A stretch of DNA of 64,000 bases. Source: Tieghemostelium lacteum (lineage: Eukaryota; Evosea; Eumycetozoa; Dictyosteliales; Raperosteliaceae). Under the pieces are notes generated by a model. The model did no database searches. It was not told the DNA's origin and saw only the letters and a list, made by a program, of their open reading frames with translations. The stretch covers positions 124,001 to 188,000 of the forward strand of contig LODT01000029.1 in the NCBI GenBank assembly GCA_001606155.1, in the 5' to 3' direction. The position numbers and the translations under genes are program-made. Below, piece by piece: positions 1 to 9,717 of the stretch (position 1 is the stretch's first letter; every line of letters starts with the position of its first letter).

Positions 1-81
1 CTAGCTCGTGATACTCTTCAAGTGAAAAAACAAATTAGAATTGATGAATTAAAACTACTCTTTAGTGACCACATTAATTAA
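1..81 (+). CDS. 3' end of an unidentified protein gene (cut by the window edge)
   Basis: Frame 1 is open from the first base to a TAA at 79-81. It encodes about 26 charged residues ending KKQIRIDELKLLFSDHIN. Codon use looks like the real genes here, and the sequence turns into AT-rich non-coding DNA directly after the stop. The fragment is too short to identify. It could also be chance, since the left part is not visible. Confidence 0.35.
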   Translation, partial: LARDTLQVKKQIRIDELKLLFSDHIN

Positions 82-664
82 TATGAATATATAACCACCA
101 CATAATAAAATAATAAATTATATTATTTCACTTGAACCTCCCTATCAATATATCAAATTCTTAAGAAACGAAATTAACTGCCAGTCTATTGTAAACAATT
201 TTTTAAAAAATTAATTACAAAAAAGATATATTAAAATTTTAAAAAAATTCTAAATTTGGAAATACACGACAAATGACAAATGTTAGATGAAATCAAAAAG
301 AATAAGATTTTTTTTTTTTTTTTAAAATATATTTATATGTAGCCCATATTTTAAATACAGAATAATATTGTATTTTATTTGTGTTTATTTTTTGATTATT
401 AGTTATCACCAAAAAGAATAAGAAATCAATCTTTGATAAAATTGTATTCTATTGTTATTCTAATATATTGTAATAATAAATTTTATACTTTAGAATTTAA
501 TATATTCTTTATATTCTATTCTGGATTAAAATTTAAATTAAAAATTTTTTTTATCAGTTTTTGTAATTTCATACCCAATTGTATCTACATTTTGAAAAAT
601 TTTTTTTTTGTCTTCTCTCGCATCATTTTTGTGATCTGGAATTCCATTTGTTAAAAAGGACACA
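82..664. other. AT-rich intergenic region
   Basis: No credible coding sequence on either strand. It contains homopolymer T/A runs, for example near 309-322 and 600-610. The right part should hold the promoter and 5' leader of the DUF1206 gene. I see no other structure. Confidence 0.6.
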
Positions 665-2621
665 ATGGAAGAGAATAATGGATTACACACTGATTTAAAT
701 TCAGAACCAATTATCGAAGGTGTCATTGATATTAGTACCAGCACCAACACCAAACAACACAGAAATAATAGTAAAGATAAAATAGATAAAGAATTACTAC
801 TACAAAAGCAACCGAGTAATAATAACATCAGTGGCAGCGAAGGAGATAGTCTGTCGGATGAAATTGAAACTCCTCCATCTAATCCATTAAACCTTAAAAA
901 AAGTATAACCAAAATTTTACAAAATATAGACACCGACCCACTTTCATCGTCTTCTATTAGTACATCCCATAATAACAATAATAATAAAAGTGATAAACTA
1001 TCAAATACAAGTACACCTAAACAAATGGATTCATCTTTAAAATCAAATATCAGTAGTTCTAGTACCAGTAATTCTATACCTAATTCACCATTCCCCAATG
1101 ATGATCCAAAAGATAGTACCAATACAAACAACCCTATTGTAAATTTAAACAAATCTACCATAGATTCAGATAAAAGTAAATTCTATATACCTATAATTGT
1201 TATTAAAAATTTTAATTATTTCCTTTATTATTATAATAATTATATTTCAAATATTTGTTTATATATCCCCAATTTGGAAAAATTATTTGAAATACTAATA
1301 CTCGAAATTAAATACAATAGTTATAGTAAATAATCAGCAATATGAAGAAATTATAAAAAATTCACCTTTAGTTAGCAGTACACAGAATAAATCAAATTCA
1401 GTTGGAATTGATAGATCAACAGATGATTTGGAAAAATCACAGATTGCTCTTAACGAATCCAATCCATATTACGACAGAAACCTTTATTTTGAATATAGAG
1501 ATTCACATAGAGATCAAAATGATAATCATAAAATACCACATCCAACCATAGAAATTGATGTTGAAGATCAACATAAAGCACATGATATCAATGAGGTCTA
1601 TGACGAAATTAAAGAAAGAAAACAACTAAAAGACACCAGTAAATTCCGATACTTTAAATACCTATTTGACAAAAACAAGTACAGGTGGGATCCAATACAA
1701 AACCGTCGATTTTATCTAGCAGCACAGATTATAACACGTTTTGGTTTCTTAGCTAAAACCATCTTGTATGGATGTTTGGGTATAATGTCAATAGCAGCAG
1801 CTGTCGATAAAAAGAGAGCTGTAAAAGGTCCAGACGGTGTATTTGAGGAATTGGAAGAGATTTTCTCTTCAGGTATCATTATAGTCTTTGTACTAGGTTT
1901 GTGGTGTTATGGCAGTTGGGGTCTTTTTTACACCATTTTTGATATAGATCAATTGGGTCATGGATCAGCTGGAGCTATTCTCAAACGATTTGGTAGAGTA
2001 TTCTCTGCTGGTTTCTATTTTGTATTGGGTGTAGATGCAACTCGTGTATTGGTACATCAAAAGAAGCAGCAGAGTGGTACCTCACAGATTTTGGGTATAC
2101 TGTACAGTCACATTCTTGGAAAGATTGTAGTTTGTATATTAGGTGTCACATTTTTTGTAGTTTGTATAGTCTATCTTTTATATGCCATCAAACCTGGTAA
2201 ATTCAAGAGAGAGCTGTCAACAGAAAGAATGACTAAACCTTTCTATTGGACTGCATTGGGTTTTGCACGGTTGGGTGCCTTAGGAAGATCCATGTTCTTT
2301 GGTGCCTTTGGTTCGGTATTGATTAAGGCTATTGCAGATATTTCAAAAGGAAAGGAACCAGATACAAGTTTATTAGGTTTTCAAGGTGTTTTTCAACAAA
2401 TTGCCCTATATAGTGCCACTTTATTATTTATTATCGCCATTTTGGTAGTTTTCTATGCACTTTGGTGTTGTTGGTTAATGTTTTTTAGAAGACTACCTGC
2501 ACACAGTGATGAAGTCTATGCTAAACGTGTTTTAGGTACAATGGTAGATCCAAATTACAGATTTAATGGTATGATATTTAGAATACCAAGACGTAATAGA
2601 AATATTCCAAATGAGTTATAA
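665..2621 (+). CDS. DUF1206-type multi-pass membrane protein
   Basis: Two exons, 665-1175 and 1321-2621, give about 603 residues. The intron starts GTAAAT and ends TAG; a second in-frame acceptor lies 6 nt downstream. The first ~270 residues are hydrophilic, Ser/Asn-rich and probably disordered. The rest holds three copies of a helix-pair module, each opening with a basic-x-x-Gly segment (ITRFGFLAKTILYG, LKRFGRVFSAGFYF, FARLGALGRSMFFG) and followed by a second hydrophobic helix, so about six membrane segments. Three such pairs per protein is the hallmark of the DUF1206 family, which I know mainly from bacteria. No catalytic residues are evident and the function is unknown; membrane location is inferred from hydrophobicity. 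Confidence 0.8.
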
Positions 2622-2786
2622 TTAAAATAAATTATTATAATTCTCAATTTCGATCAATTATTACTTCTTTAAGGTTTATACTAAAAGAACTAAAAATTAT
2701 ATTTAAAATATTTTAATGTACAATCTATGGTTATATTTAAATTTGGTTCTTCATTCTAATTTACAATTCTCAATAACTCTAAAACT

Positions 2787-3014
2787 TTACTTTTTTTCAA
2801 ATAATTTACAATTAACTGAATCTTCTGTATTATCAATGAGTTTAATAGTTTTTGGAGGTGAATTTAGTTTAGGAGAAGGAGGTAATTTTAAAAATTTAGA
2901 ATAAGGAGTAGGAGGTGTTATATTGCTAATCAAATAAGGATTATCATATGGTGCCTCTTTAAGTTTGATACCTGGTGTTTTAATTGGTGATTCTAATGTT
3001 GGTGTTTTATCCAT
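2787..3014 (-). CDS. Small proline-rich hypothetical protein (75 aa)
   Basis: A single exon of 75 codons with an ATG in good amoeba context (A-rich before the start). The protein is Pro/Ser/Lys-rich with repeated short motifs (TPTLESP, SPIKTPG, LPPSPKLNSPP) that look like proline-directed phosphorylation or SH3/WW-type sites. It has no hydrophobic core and is probably disordered. It is convergent with the DUF1206 gene, whose stop lies 165 nt away. No family is recognised; the compositional bias and clean boundaries favour a real gene. Confidence 0.5.
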   Translation of the reverse strand: MDKTPTLESPIKTPGIKLKEAPYDNPYLISNITPPTPYSKFLKLPPSPKLNSPPKTIKLIDNTEDSVNCKLFEKK

Positions 3015-3225
3015 TCTTTAATTTAATATAATAATTTCTTTAATTATATTTCTCAAACAAGTTTATAATTGTAAAATTTTTCAAAGTAGAATTCTCTTTA
3101 TCAACGTGTGCAAAATGAATTAAAATTGAAAAATCAAGAAAAAATTTTTTTATTTATGTTTTTTGCTAGTGTTGACTCATTTATAATAATTTCAAAATAT
3201 AATAATAATATAAAATTTCAATATA

Positions 3226-3828
3226 ATGCATGTTTATTCGATATCAATATTTAAAGTGGAACCTGGTCAAAATGCTATTTTATTGAATATAGTTTATGAT
3301 GTTTCGAGTTTTAGTTTTTGGTATAGAAATGAAGTTAGAGGAGTACTGTTGTTTGTCAGTAGAGAGACAGCAGGTAGAACCAGTGTAGGAGAACGTGTAT
3401 CAATGGAACATGCACAAAAAGTGTGTCATACAACTGTAGGTTCTAATGGATTGTCAGCTGCAGTTACAACAGATTCAGAATATCCCAGTAGGGTTGCACA
3501 TAATCTCGTTAGAATGGTTATGGAGAAATTTCAAATTGCACATCAGGAAGCAAAATGGAAATCTGTTCAGAAAGATACTGAATTCCCTCTACCTGAACTA
3601 GAAGGAATCTTACTAAAATACCAAAATCCACAAGAAGCTGACCCCATGTTGAATCTTCAAAAGAATCTTGAAGAGACTATGGGTATTGTAAAGAAAACTG
3701 TAGAACAACTAGGACAAAGAGGAGAGAGACTAGAAGATATAGCAGCAAAATCAAATGATTTAAATTTTCAATCTAAAGCATTTATGCAGAATTCTGAAAG
3801 ACTGAATAAATGTTGTAGTTATATGTAA
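3226..3828 (+). CDS. ykt6: R-SNARE YKT6
   Basis: An intronless 200-residue protein, the usual length for Ykt6. Residues 1-~125 form the longin domain, with the family-typical segment VSSFSFWYRNEVRG and the following FVSRETAGRT. Residues ~138-192 form the SNARE helix. The C-terminus is CCSYM: tandem cysteines in a CaaX box, matching the known dual palmitoyl/farnesyl attachment, and there is no transmembrane helix. Ykt6 acts in ER-Golgi, vacuolar and autophagosome fusion. In other eukaryotes it works with the HOPS complex, whose VPS39 subunit is encoded 3 kb downstream on the same strand. Confidence 0.93.
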   Translation: MHVYSISIFKVEPGQNAILLNIVYDVSSFSFWYRNEVRGVLLFVSRETAGRTSVGERVSMEHAQKVCHTTVGSNGLSAAVTTDSEYPSRVAHNLVRMVMEKFQIAHQEAKWKSVQKDTEFPLPELEGILLKYQNPQEADPMLNLQKNLEETMGIVKKTVEQLGQRGERLEDIAAKSNDLNFQSKAFMQNSERLNKCCSYM

Positions 3829-3921
3829 TAAATATTTATATATATATATATATTTATAGATTTGTACACAAAATCTAAAATTTTAGATTTATAATTTTAG
3901 AGATATATCTAGATATCTAGA

Positions 3922-4926
3922 TTAGAATAAAAATTTATCATTTAGGTAATCAACTATACTGACTACAGTTTGTAGTTGATTAAATTCTGATTTTTCATTT
4001 CTGTTGAGGTAATTGTATAGCATGTACATTAAATGTCTGTGAAATATAACTGGTGACAGACTACCAAATTGTGCATAGAGATTAATGAAATCTTTAATGA
4101 CTTCTAGAGGTGGTTGGTCATTTCCACTGTACATTGCAGGGTTCATTAACAGACCTCTTGCAGCCATAACCCCATTCACACCGGTTCTCTCTCGAATTTC
4201 ATTGGCTTGTTGTAATGTAAATACATCACCATTTGCAAATACAGGTAGAGTCGTACTTTCTTTAACTAACTTTATTGCATTGTAATTGACGGGATGAGAT
4301 GACCTCTGGTTATGTGTTCTACCATGAACAGTAATCCAACTAATTCCACAATGTTCAGCTCTCTTTACCAATTCCACAGTCTTTTGAAGATCAGGTTGAA
4401 TACGAATCTTTATAGAACATGGTAAATTACCTATTCTATTGTTCAATTGTTTTGTCATATCCATTATCAACTCTGGATTCGATAATAATTTAGCTCCATA
4501 TCCTTCACGCATTACCCAACCTTGAGGACATCCACAATTCAAATCCACACCTTGACAATGTTTGGCAACCTTCTCAGCAGCACTCACCAACTCTTCAGCT
4601 GATTTTGCACCAAATTGAACTACCATAGGTTGATCATACTGATTTGTTGTGAAATCCGAATCTCTACATGACGAACTTCTATTGAATTCATATGCCATAA
4701 TCATTGGCGTATAAGTTATATCACAACCCCACAATGAGCACAGTAATCTAAATGGTAATCTTGAGAATCTAACCATAGGTGCTTGTATCTTCATAAATTC
4801 ACCTGAATGTATTCTTTCCATTAATGTCTGTTTAGGTCTTTGATCTCTTAGATTATATAATTTTACTAATGTATCATTGCTTGTGTATTCTCCATTTTGA
4901 TCAACAATATCATCTAAAGGGGTCAT
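3922..4926 (-). CDS. dus4l: tRNA-dihydrouridine synthase, DUS4-like
   Basis: A 334-residue single-exon protein. It has the FMN-binding TIM barrel of Dus enzymes: QAPMVRFSRLPFR near residue 49, the NCGCPQ motif at 130-135 with the likely catalytic cysteine, GYGAKLL, ITVHGRT, the glycine-rich FANGDV strand end, and GVMAARGLL near the FMN phosphate site. Dus4-type enzymes reduce uridines 20a/20b of the tRNA D-loop with NAD(P)H. The length and lack of extra RNA-binding domains fit Dus4 rather than Dus2 or Dus3. It is convergent with ykt6, with 93 nt between the stops. Confidence 0.88.
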   Translation of the reverse strand: MTPLDDIVDQNGEYTSNDTLVKLYNLRDQRPKQTLMERIHSGEFMKIQAPMVRFSRLPFRLLCSLWGCDITYTPMIMAYEFNRSSSCRDSDFTTNQYDQPMVVQFGAKSAEELVSAAEKVAKHCQGVDLNCGCPQGWVMREGYGAKLLSNPELIMDMTKQLNNRIGNLPCSIKIRIQPDLQKTVELVKRAEHCGISWITVHGRTHNQRSSHPVNYNAIKLVKESTTLPVFANGDVFTLQQANEIRERTGVNGVMAARGLLMNPAMYSGNDQPPLEVIKDFINLYAQFGSLSPVIFHRHLMYMLYNYLNRNEKSEFNQLQTVVSIVDYLNDKFLF

Positions 4927-5243
4927 TTTTACATTTCGTTCGTTATCTCAAAACAATAAACTTGAAAATAAAAAATTCAAAAAATTCACTACAACCTCTT
5001 TTTGATTTATATATTATTTAAAAAATATCCTTTATTTTGAATTTCAAAGTACCACTTTATTAAATAATTCTAAAAATGTATTTCCTCAACAAACACTAAA
5101 GAGTTGTTTCAAAGTGTGTTATTATAAAGGTTATTATTATAAAATTGTTATATTATTTGTATTGTTATAAGAAGTATTGATACTAATTAATTATTATTGT
5201 GTTTCTATATATATTATTATTATTATTTATATTATTTGAAATT
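4927..5243. other. AT-rich spacer
   Basis: 317 nt between two minus-strand genes. It should contain the dus4l leader and the 3' end of the FNIP gene. Only short TA-rich runs are visible, such as the TATTATTATTATTTATATTA stretch near 5211-5230. Confidence 0.5.
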
Positions 5244-6347
5244 TTAAATTGGCATATATTTTGATAATTCCGAAGAATTAATTTTGAATAATTGTATGGA
5301 ATTAAAGATTGGGTCTCTAAAGATTGTCTGATATAGAGATAATTTAGTAAAGATGATTCTCTTTAGATTTGGTGGTATATAGTTTTTGAAAATATTAATT
5401 TCACCATCATAGTATATATGAGTGATGGTGGATGGTATACATTCAGGAGTCAGAGGTTGATTGAAAGTGAATCCTAGACCTAGACATGTGAGATTAGAAG
5501 GTAAGATACCCGGTGTCAGTCTATGATTATACTTGAATCCCAGTAAAAGTATCTTACAACTCTTTGGTATAGAACCAGGTTGCAAAGGTTGATTATAATC
5601 AATACCCAAAAACACACTTTCTACACCCATTGGTATAGTACCTTCTTCCAAAACCTGATCGAATCTAGAAGAAAACGTCAGTTTCTTTATAGTTGATGGA
5701 ATGATATCTGGGGTTATAGGTTTCTTGTATATAGTAGCAACACTGCCTATAGTCAAATCTGTAACTGAGTTCGGTATGCATCCTGGTAATAGAGGTTGTA
5801 TAAAGTTACCTCCTATAACTAGTCTTTGTACTCCAGTTGGTATGATTCCCGGTACCAGTGCATGGCTATTGTAGAACAGTTGTAAGTCTGTCAAACCTGA
5901 TGGTAGACACCCAACAGTCAATGGTTTCTTGTAGTTATAGGATATAACTAAATCCTGTAACTGCTCTGGAAGTAAGCCAGGAACCAGTGGTTGAGAACAA
6001 TCTACAAACAATAACTGTTTCAGTGAGTTGTTTGTAAATTGGAAAAAATCTTTTTTGGTAAGTGTGGTTTTTAGAGGGAAGTTAAAACGAATGTATTTTA
6101 CATCGATTCTATTGAGAATCTTCTTATAGGACTTAAGTTGATTTTCATTGGATAAAACTAATCTTTGATATTTTACTGGAATTTTAGATTTGTTGTTCTT
6201 GTGATAGTATTCCATAGGAAAGTTTATAAATCGAACAGAATTCAAATAGGAATAATTATTTTTACATATATACAATAGATTTAAAATATCACGATCTTTG
6301 TCTAATAATTTAACAATTTCATCTAATATAAAATAATTTACCACCAT
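5244..6347 (-). CDS. FNIP-repeat protein
   Basis: A 367-residue single-exon protein. From about residue 125 to 330 it has roughly nine tandem repeats of ~20-23 residues on the pattern FNQPL-x-PG-x-IP-x-x-(V/I)-x-x-L, for example FNQPLTPECIPSTITHI. These are the FNIP (IP22) repeats expanded in dictyostelids and some giant viruses. They form a leucine-rich-repeat-like solenoid, presumably for protein binding. The first ~60 residues (DEIVKLLDKDRDILNLLYIC) resemble the degenerate F-box-like heads often found on FNIP proteins, so a ubiquitin-ligase adaptor role is possible but not shown. Confidence 0.85.
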   Translation of the reverse strand: MVVNYFILDEIVKLLDKDRDILNLLYICKNNYSYLNSVRFINFPMEYYHKNNKSKIPVKYQRLVLSNENQLKSYKKILNRIDVKYIRFNFPLKTTLTKKDFFQFTNNSLKQLLFVDCSQPLVPGLLPEQLQDLVISYNYKKPLTVGCLPSGLTDLQLFYNSHALVPGIIPTGVQRLVIGGNFIQPLLPGCIPNSVTDLTIGSVATIYKKPITPDIIPSTIKKLTFSSRFDQVLEEGTIPMGVESVFLGIDYNQPLQPGSIPKSCKILLLGFKYNHRLTPGILPSNLTCLGLGFTFNQPLTPECIPSTITHIYYDGEINIFKNYIPPNLKRIIFTKLSLYQTIFRDPIFNSIQLFKINSSELSKYMPI

Positions 6348-6955
6348 TGCATGTGTGATATTTGATGTATTTTACTAAAATGGTATAATATATATATAGA
6401 ATAGGTGTGAGTGTAGGGAGGGGGTGTGTCTTTATATGTGAATTGTGCTTTCAAAGAGAGCACTTCAGTGAATATCAATAAAAATAAAAAGAAAATTTTC
6501 AAAAGAAAAAGTTTATAAAAAATAAGGACTTATAGATGTTGATGGTGTTATGTGATAAAAATATCTTTTTTTGTAAAATTTAATTAATCAAAATCTAGAT
6601 CACTTAAAATAATTTTTATTATAAAATATATTCTGTACAATTGTTCTGATTGGTTAATATTTAAAGTATTATCTTAATCCTTATCAAGATATTTTCTTTT
6701 TATCTTCAATCACATAATACCATTTCTTTATTTCATTAAACATGTAATAACTTTATTTTAATATATTTTTAGTGATTACCCTTGTGTATTAAATTGTATT
6801 TATATTGGAATTGAATGTTCATTTGAATTCTTTGATTTTAGGGCAAAGATTTTTATAATTTTTTTTTTTTATTAAAATTTGGATAAATTGTCGATACACA
6901 TCATTTTATTTCTTTAGTTTAGAGTTTATAAAACTAAACACACTAAATTAAAAAA
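6348..6955. other. Divergent intergenic region between the FNIP gene and vps39
   Basis: 608 nt shared by two divergent genes, so it should hold both promoters. There is a G-rich run at 6416-6424 and a small perfect-loop hairpin at 6445-6463 (stem GTGCTTTC/GAGAGCAC with one G-T pair, loop AAA). T-rich tracts lie before the vps39 start. No gene is seen. Confidence 0.5.
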
Positions 6956-9550
6956 ATGAACTCCTTTACATCTCATAATTTACTGTCAATCAATCAAAAG
7001 ATTGAATGTATTGATACATGGGAATTTAGAGGTAAAAAATCATTATTTTTAGGTACAGCAGAAGGATATCTATTGGTATATGAAGTCACAGAGAATGTGT
7101 CACCTCAAGGTAATGTGACATTTTCACTAAATTTAAAAGACACCAAGACCATATCTAAAAAACCAATAACACAAATGAACTTGTTTGAACACTACAATAT
7201 CATTGTGATTCTGACGGATAACGAGATTCGTGTATATAATCTCATAACATGGGCATTGATATCCAATTTGGTGAAAGCCAAAGGATGTAATGTCTATGCT
7301 ACTAGTTATCAGCCTGGAATATCACTGAGTTTGGCAGCAGCTGTAAAGAAGAAGGTTATAACATACATGTATGATGGAATGGAGTTTATAGAATCAAAGG
7401 AATTCAATATACCAGATGTAGCAAAGAATATTGACTATCGATTGGATAGCATTGTTGTGTGTTTTAAAAAGTCCTATGTCATTATAGATACTCAGACTGG
7501 ACAGTCTATAAATAAGGATGCCGATAAACTCTCTTTTATCACTTTTATACAAGATGAAGAGTTTCTGATTGTTCGTTCAAATATGGCATTCTTTATAGGT
7601 TTAGAAGGACAACCTAACAGAAAGTTTTCATTAACTTGGTCTGATAGTCCTATTAGTATGGCTATTCAGTATCCATTTGCAATCTCACTCGAAGCTAAAC
7701 ATGTGGAAATTCAAATTGTACCTGAAGTCAATAGTAAACCCATCACACAGACTCTTATGCTACCAGGTTGCAAAAGCATAACTTCCAAAAAGGATATATA
7801 CATTAGCAGTGCTTCAACAGTTTGGAGGTTGGAACCTTTACCAATTCTAGAACTTGTCGATCAACTAGTAAGCAAACACGAATATGAGATTGCTATAGGT
7901 CTATTAAGTAAACAGCAGAATCAAGATGCACAAACACCTCCAGGTACTATAACAATTCGAGAGAAAACCACACAGATTAAATCATCAGCTGCCTACTATC
8001 TCTTTAGTAAAGAACAGTTTGGATCTGCAATGGAATATTTCATTAGTGCACAGGTTGACCCTATTAAAGTTGTCAGTCTATTTCCTGCACTCTTACCACA
8101 GATTCTTCAAGACAAACTCTCTGTACCTTTTCATGTCAGAGAAATTGAAAAAAACATGCAGGCTATAAGAGAATTTCAATTGTATCTCACTAGTATCAGA
8201 AAGGAGTTACAAGCACCTAAACCTCCTTACAATTTCCAACCTCCAGAACTACTAAACAGTGGATACGATTTACCAACTCTTATAGATACCACACTCCTAA
8301 AAGTCTACATTAAAACCAACCCCAATCTCATCAGTAATTTAGTAAACTTAAAAAAACATTTTTGCCACATTGAAGAGTCACAAAGAGTGTTGTTGGAGGA
8401 GAAGAAGATTATAGAGTTGGTCTATCTTTATAAATCTAAAGGAATGCATAGAGAGGCATTGACACTTTTAGCTCAATACTATCCACCAAATGATACTATA
8501 CAGTATCTATGTTCACTGGGTAAACAATATATAAGTATCATTTTGGAGCATTCTCGTTGGGTTTTGCAAAAGTGTCCTAAAGATGCTTTGGCAATTTTCA
8601 CAACAGAGAGAAGAGATGATCCATTGCCACCTGACCAGATTATTCAGCATCTAAGGACACTGGCACCAACCTATTTACTAGACTATCTAGAGTATATTAT
8701 AAATGACCCAATGTACCCTGATAAGACACCTGAGATTCACAATGACCTGGTATTTGAGTATCTAAATAGTATTCGACCTCTCATTGAGTCACCAATGTTT
8801 CCAAGAGTTCCTGGAGAAATTCAAGCAGGTCAGGAACCAGGTTTACTTGGAACTCTCAGAACTAAACTCATTAATTTCCTTCAAACTTCAAAATTCTATC
8901 AACCTGAAAAAATGCTTTCTAGATTCCCAAATAACGATCTATTTGAAGAGAGAGCAATTCTCCTATCAAAAATTGGTAGACACGAACAAGCATTAGCAAT
9001 CTATGCTCACAGATTAAAGAATTTTGCAATGGCTGAAGAATATTGTGATAAACATTACAATAAGGATTCTGAAGAAGCTAGAGATGTTTATCTGTCGCTT
9101 TTAAATGTCTATCTCAAACAACAACCTTTATCAGGAGCACCCTCTAGTACAAGTGGTCCAGAACAACTTATAGGACCAGCAATGAATCTCTTGTATAAAC
9201 ACTATCGTTCTATTAACATTTCCAAGGCACTGCAATTGTTACCAACCAATATACCAATAGATCAATTGTATCCATTTTTTGAATCAGTTATCAGAGACAA
9301 TACCAAAACCAAAAGAGATAATCAAATTGTAAAGAATCTCTTCAAGAGTGAACACTATAAAATCAAAGAGGAACTCATTCACTTGCAATCTGGTATCATT
9401 AAGATTACAGATGATTTAAATTGTCCAGTTTGTGGTAAAAAATTCCTTGGTACTCAAGCTTTTGCTGCACTTCCAACTGGTGTAGCTGTACATTATGTTT
9501 GTTTTAAACAAGATATTCAAAGATCAACTTCAAATACAAATTTTAAATAA
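6956..9550 (+). CDS. vps39: HOPS/CORVET tethering subunit VPS39 (VAM6)
   Basis: An intronless 864-residue protein, close to the human length. The N-terminal ~290 residues form a citron-homology-type beta-propeller (IDTWEFRGKKSLFLGTAEG, ITQMNLFEHYNIIVILTDN). The middle is alpha-solenoid of clathrin-repeat type, with the segment KKIIELVYLYKSKGMHREAL typical of Vps39 domain 1. The C-terminus carries the zinc-binding Vps39 domain 2: CPVCGKKFLG, then VAVHYVCFKQ. Vps39 binds Rab7 in HOPS and tethers late endosomes to vacuoles. Absence of a full RING and the ending CPVC...HYVC distinguish it from VPS11, VPS18 and VPS41. Confidence 0.9.
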   Translation: MNSFTSHNLLSINQKIECIDTWEFRGKKSLFLGTAEGYLLVYEVTENVSPQGNVTFSLNLKDTKTISKKPITQMNLFEHYNIIVILTDNEIRVYNLITWALISNLVKAKGCNVYATSYQPGISLSLAAAVKKKVITYMYDGMEFIESKEFNIPDVAKNIDYRLDSIVVCFKKSYVIIDTQTGQSINKDADKLSFITFIQDEEFLIVRSNMAFFIGLEGQPNRKFSLTWSDSPISMAIQYPFAISLEAKHVEIQIVPEVNSKPITQTLMLPGCKSITSKKDIYISSASTVWRLEPLPILELVDQLVSKHEYEIAIGLLSKQQNQDAQTPPGTITIREKTTQIKSSAAYYLFSKEQFGSAMEYFISAQVDPIKVVSLFPALLPQILQDKLSVPFHVREIEKNMQAIREFQLYLTSIRKELQAPKPPYNFQPPELLNSGYDLPTLIDTTLLKVYIKTNPNLISNLVNLKKHFCHIEESQRVLLEEKKIIELVYLYKSKGMHREALTLLAQYYPPNDTIQYLCSLGKQYISIILEHSRWVLQKCPKDALAIFTTERRDDPLPPDQIIQHLRTLAPTYLLDYLEYIINDPMYPDKTPEIHNDLVFEYLNSIRPLIESPMFPRVPGEIQAGQEPGLLGTLRTKLINFLQTSKFYQPEKMLSRFPNNDLFEERAILLSKIGRHEQALAIYAHRLKNFAMAEEYCDKHYNKDSEEARDVYLSLLNVYLKQQPLSGAPSSTSGPEQLIGPAMNLLYKHYRSINISKALQLLPTNIPIDQLYPFFESVIRDNTKTKRDNQIVKNLFKSEHYKIKEELIHLQSGIIKITDDLNCPVCGKKFLGTQAFAALPTGVAVHYVCFKQDIQRSTSNTNFK

Positions 9551-9717
9551 TAAAATTATAAATTAAAACTACATTATAATATTAATAGAGGAATGGGATA
9601 AATTATCTCATCCTAAACAAAGTAATTGGTTATCCTGTTTGTTTTCAATTTTGTTTTGTAAAAAATTTTCAAATTTTTCCAGAAAAACAGAATTTTAGTT
9701 AGTTTTTGTTTAACACA

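Noticed and set aside
538-1161. Minus-strand 207-codon frame across the first exon of the DUF1206 gene
   Set aside because: Leu/Ser-rich low complexity opposite a Ser/Asn-rich coding exon that splices in phase to a clear membrane domain.
2716-2904. Plus-strand 62-codon frame
   Set aside because: It overlaps the better supported minus-strand proline-rich ORF and has no recognisable features.
6445-6463. Hairpin GTGCTTTC-AAA-GAGAGCAC between divergent genes
   Set aside because: One short stem in a 600-nt AT-rich promoter region is not enough to call an RNA or regulatory element, and it has no second copy in the window.
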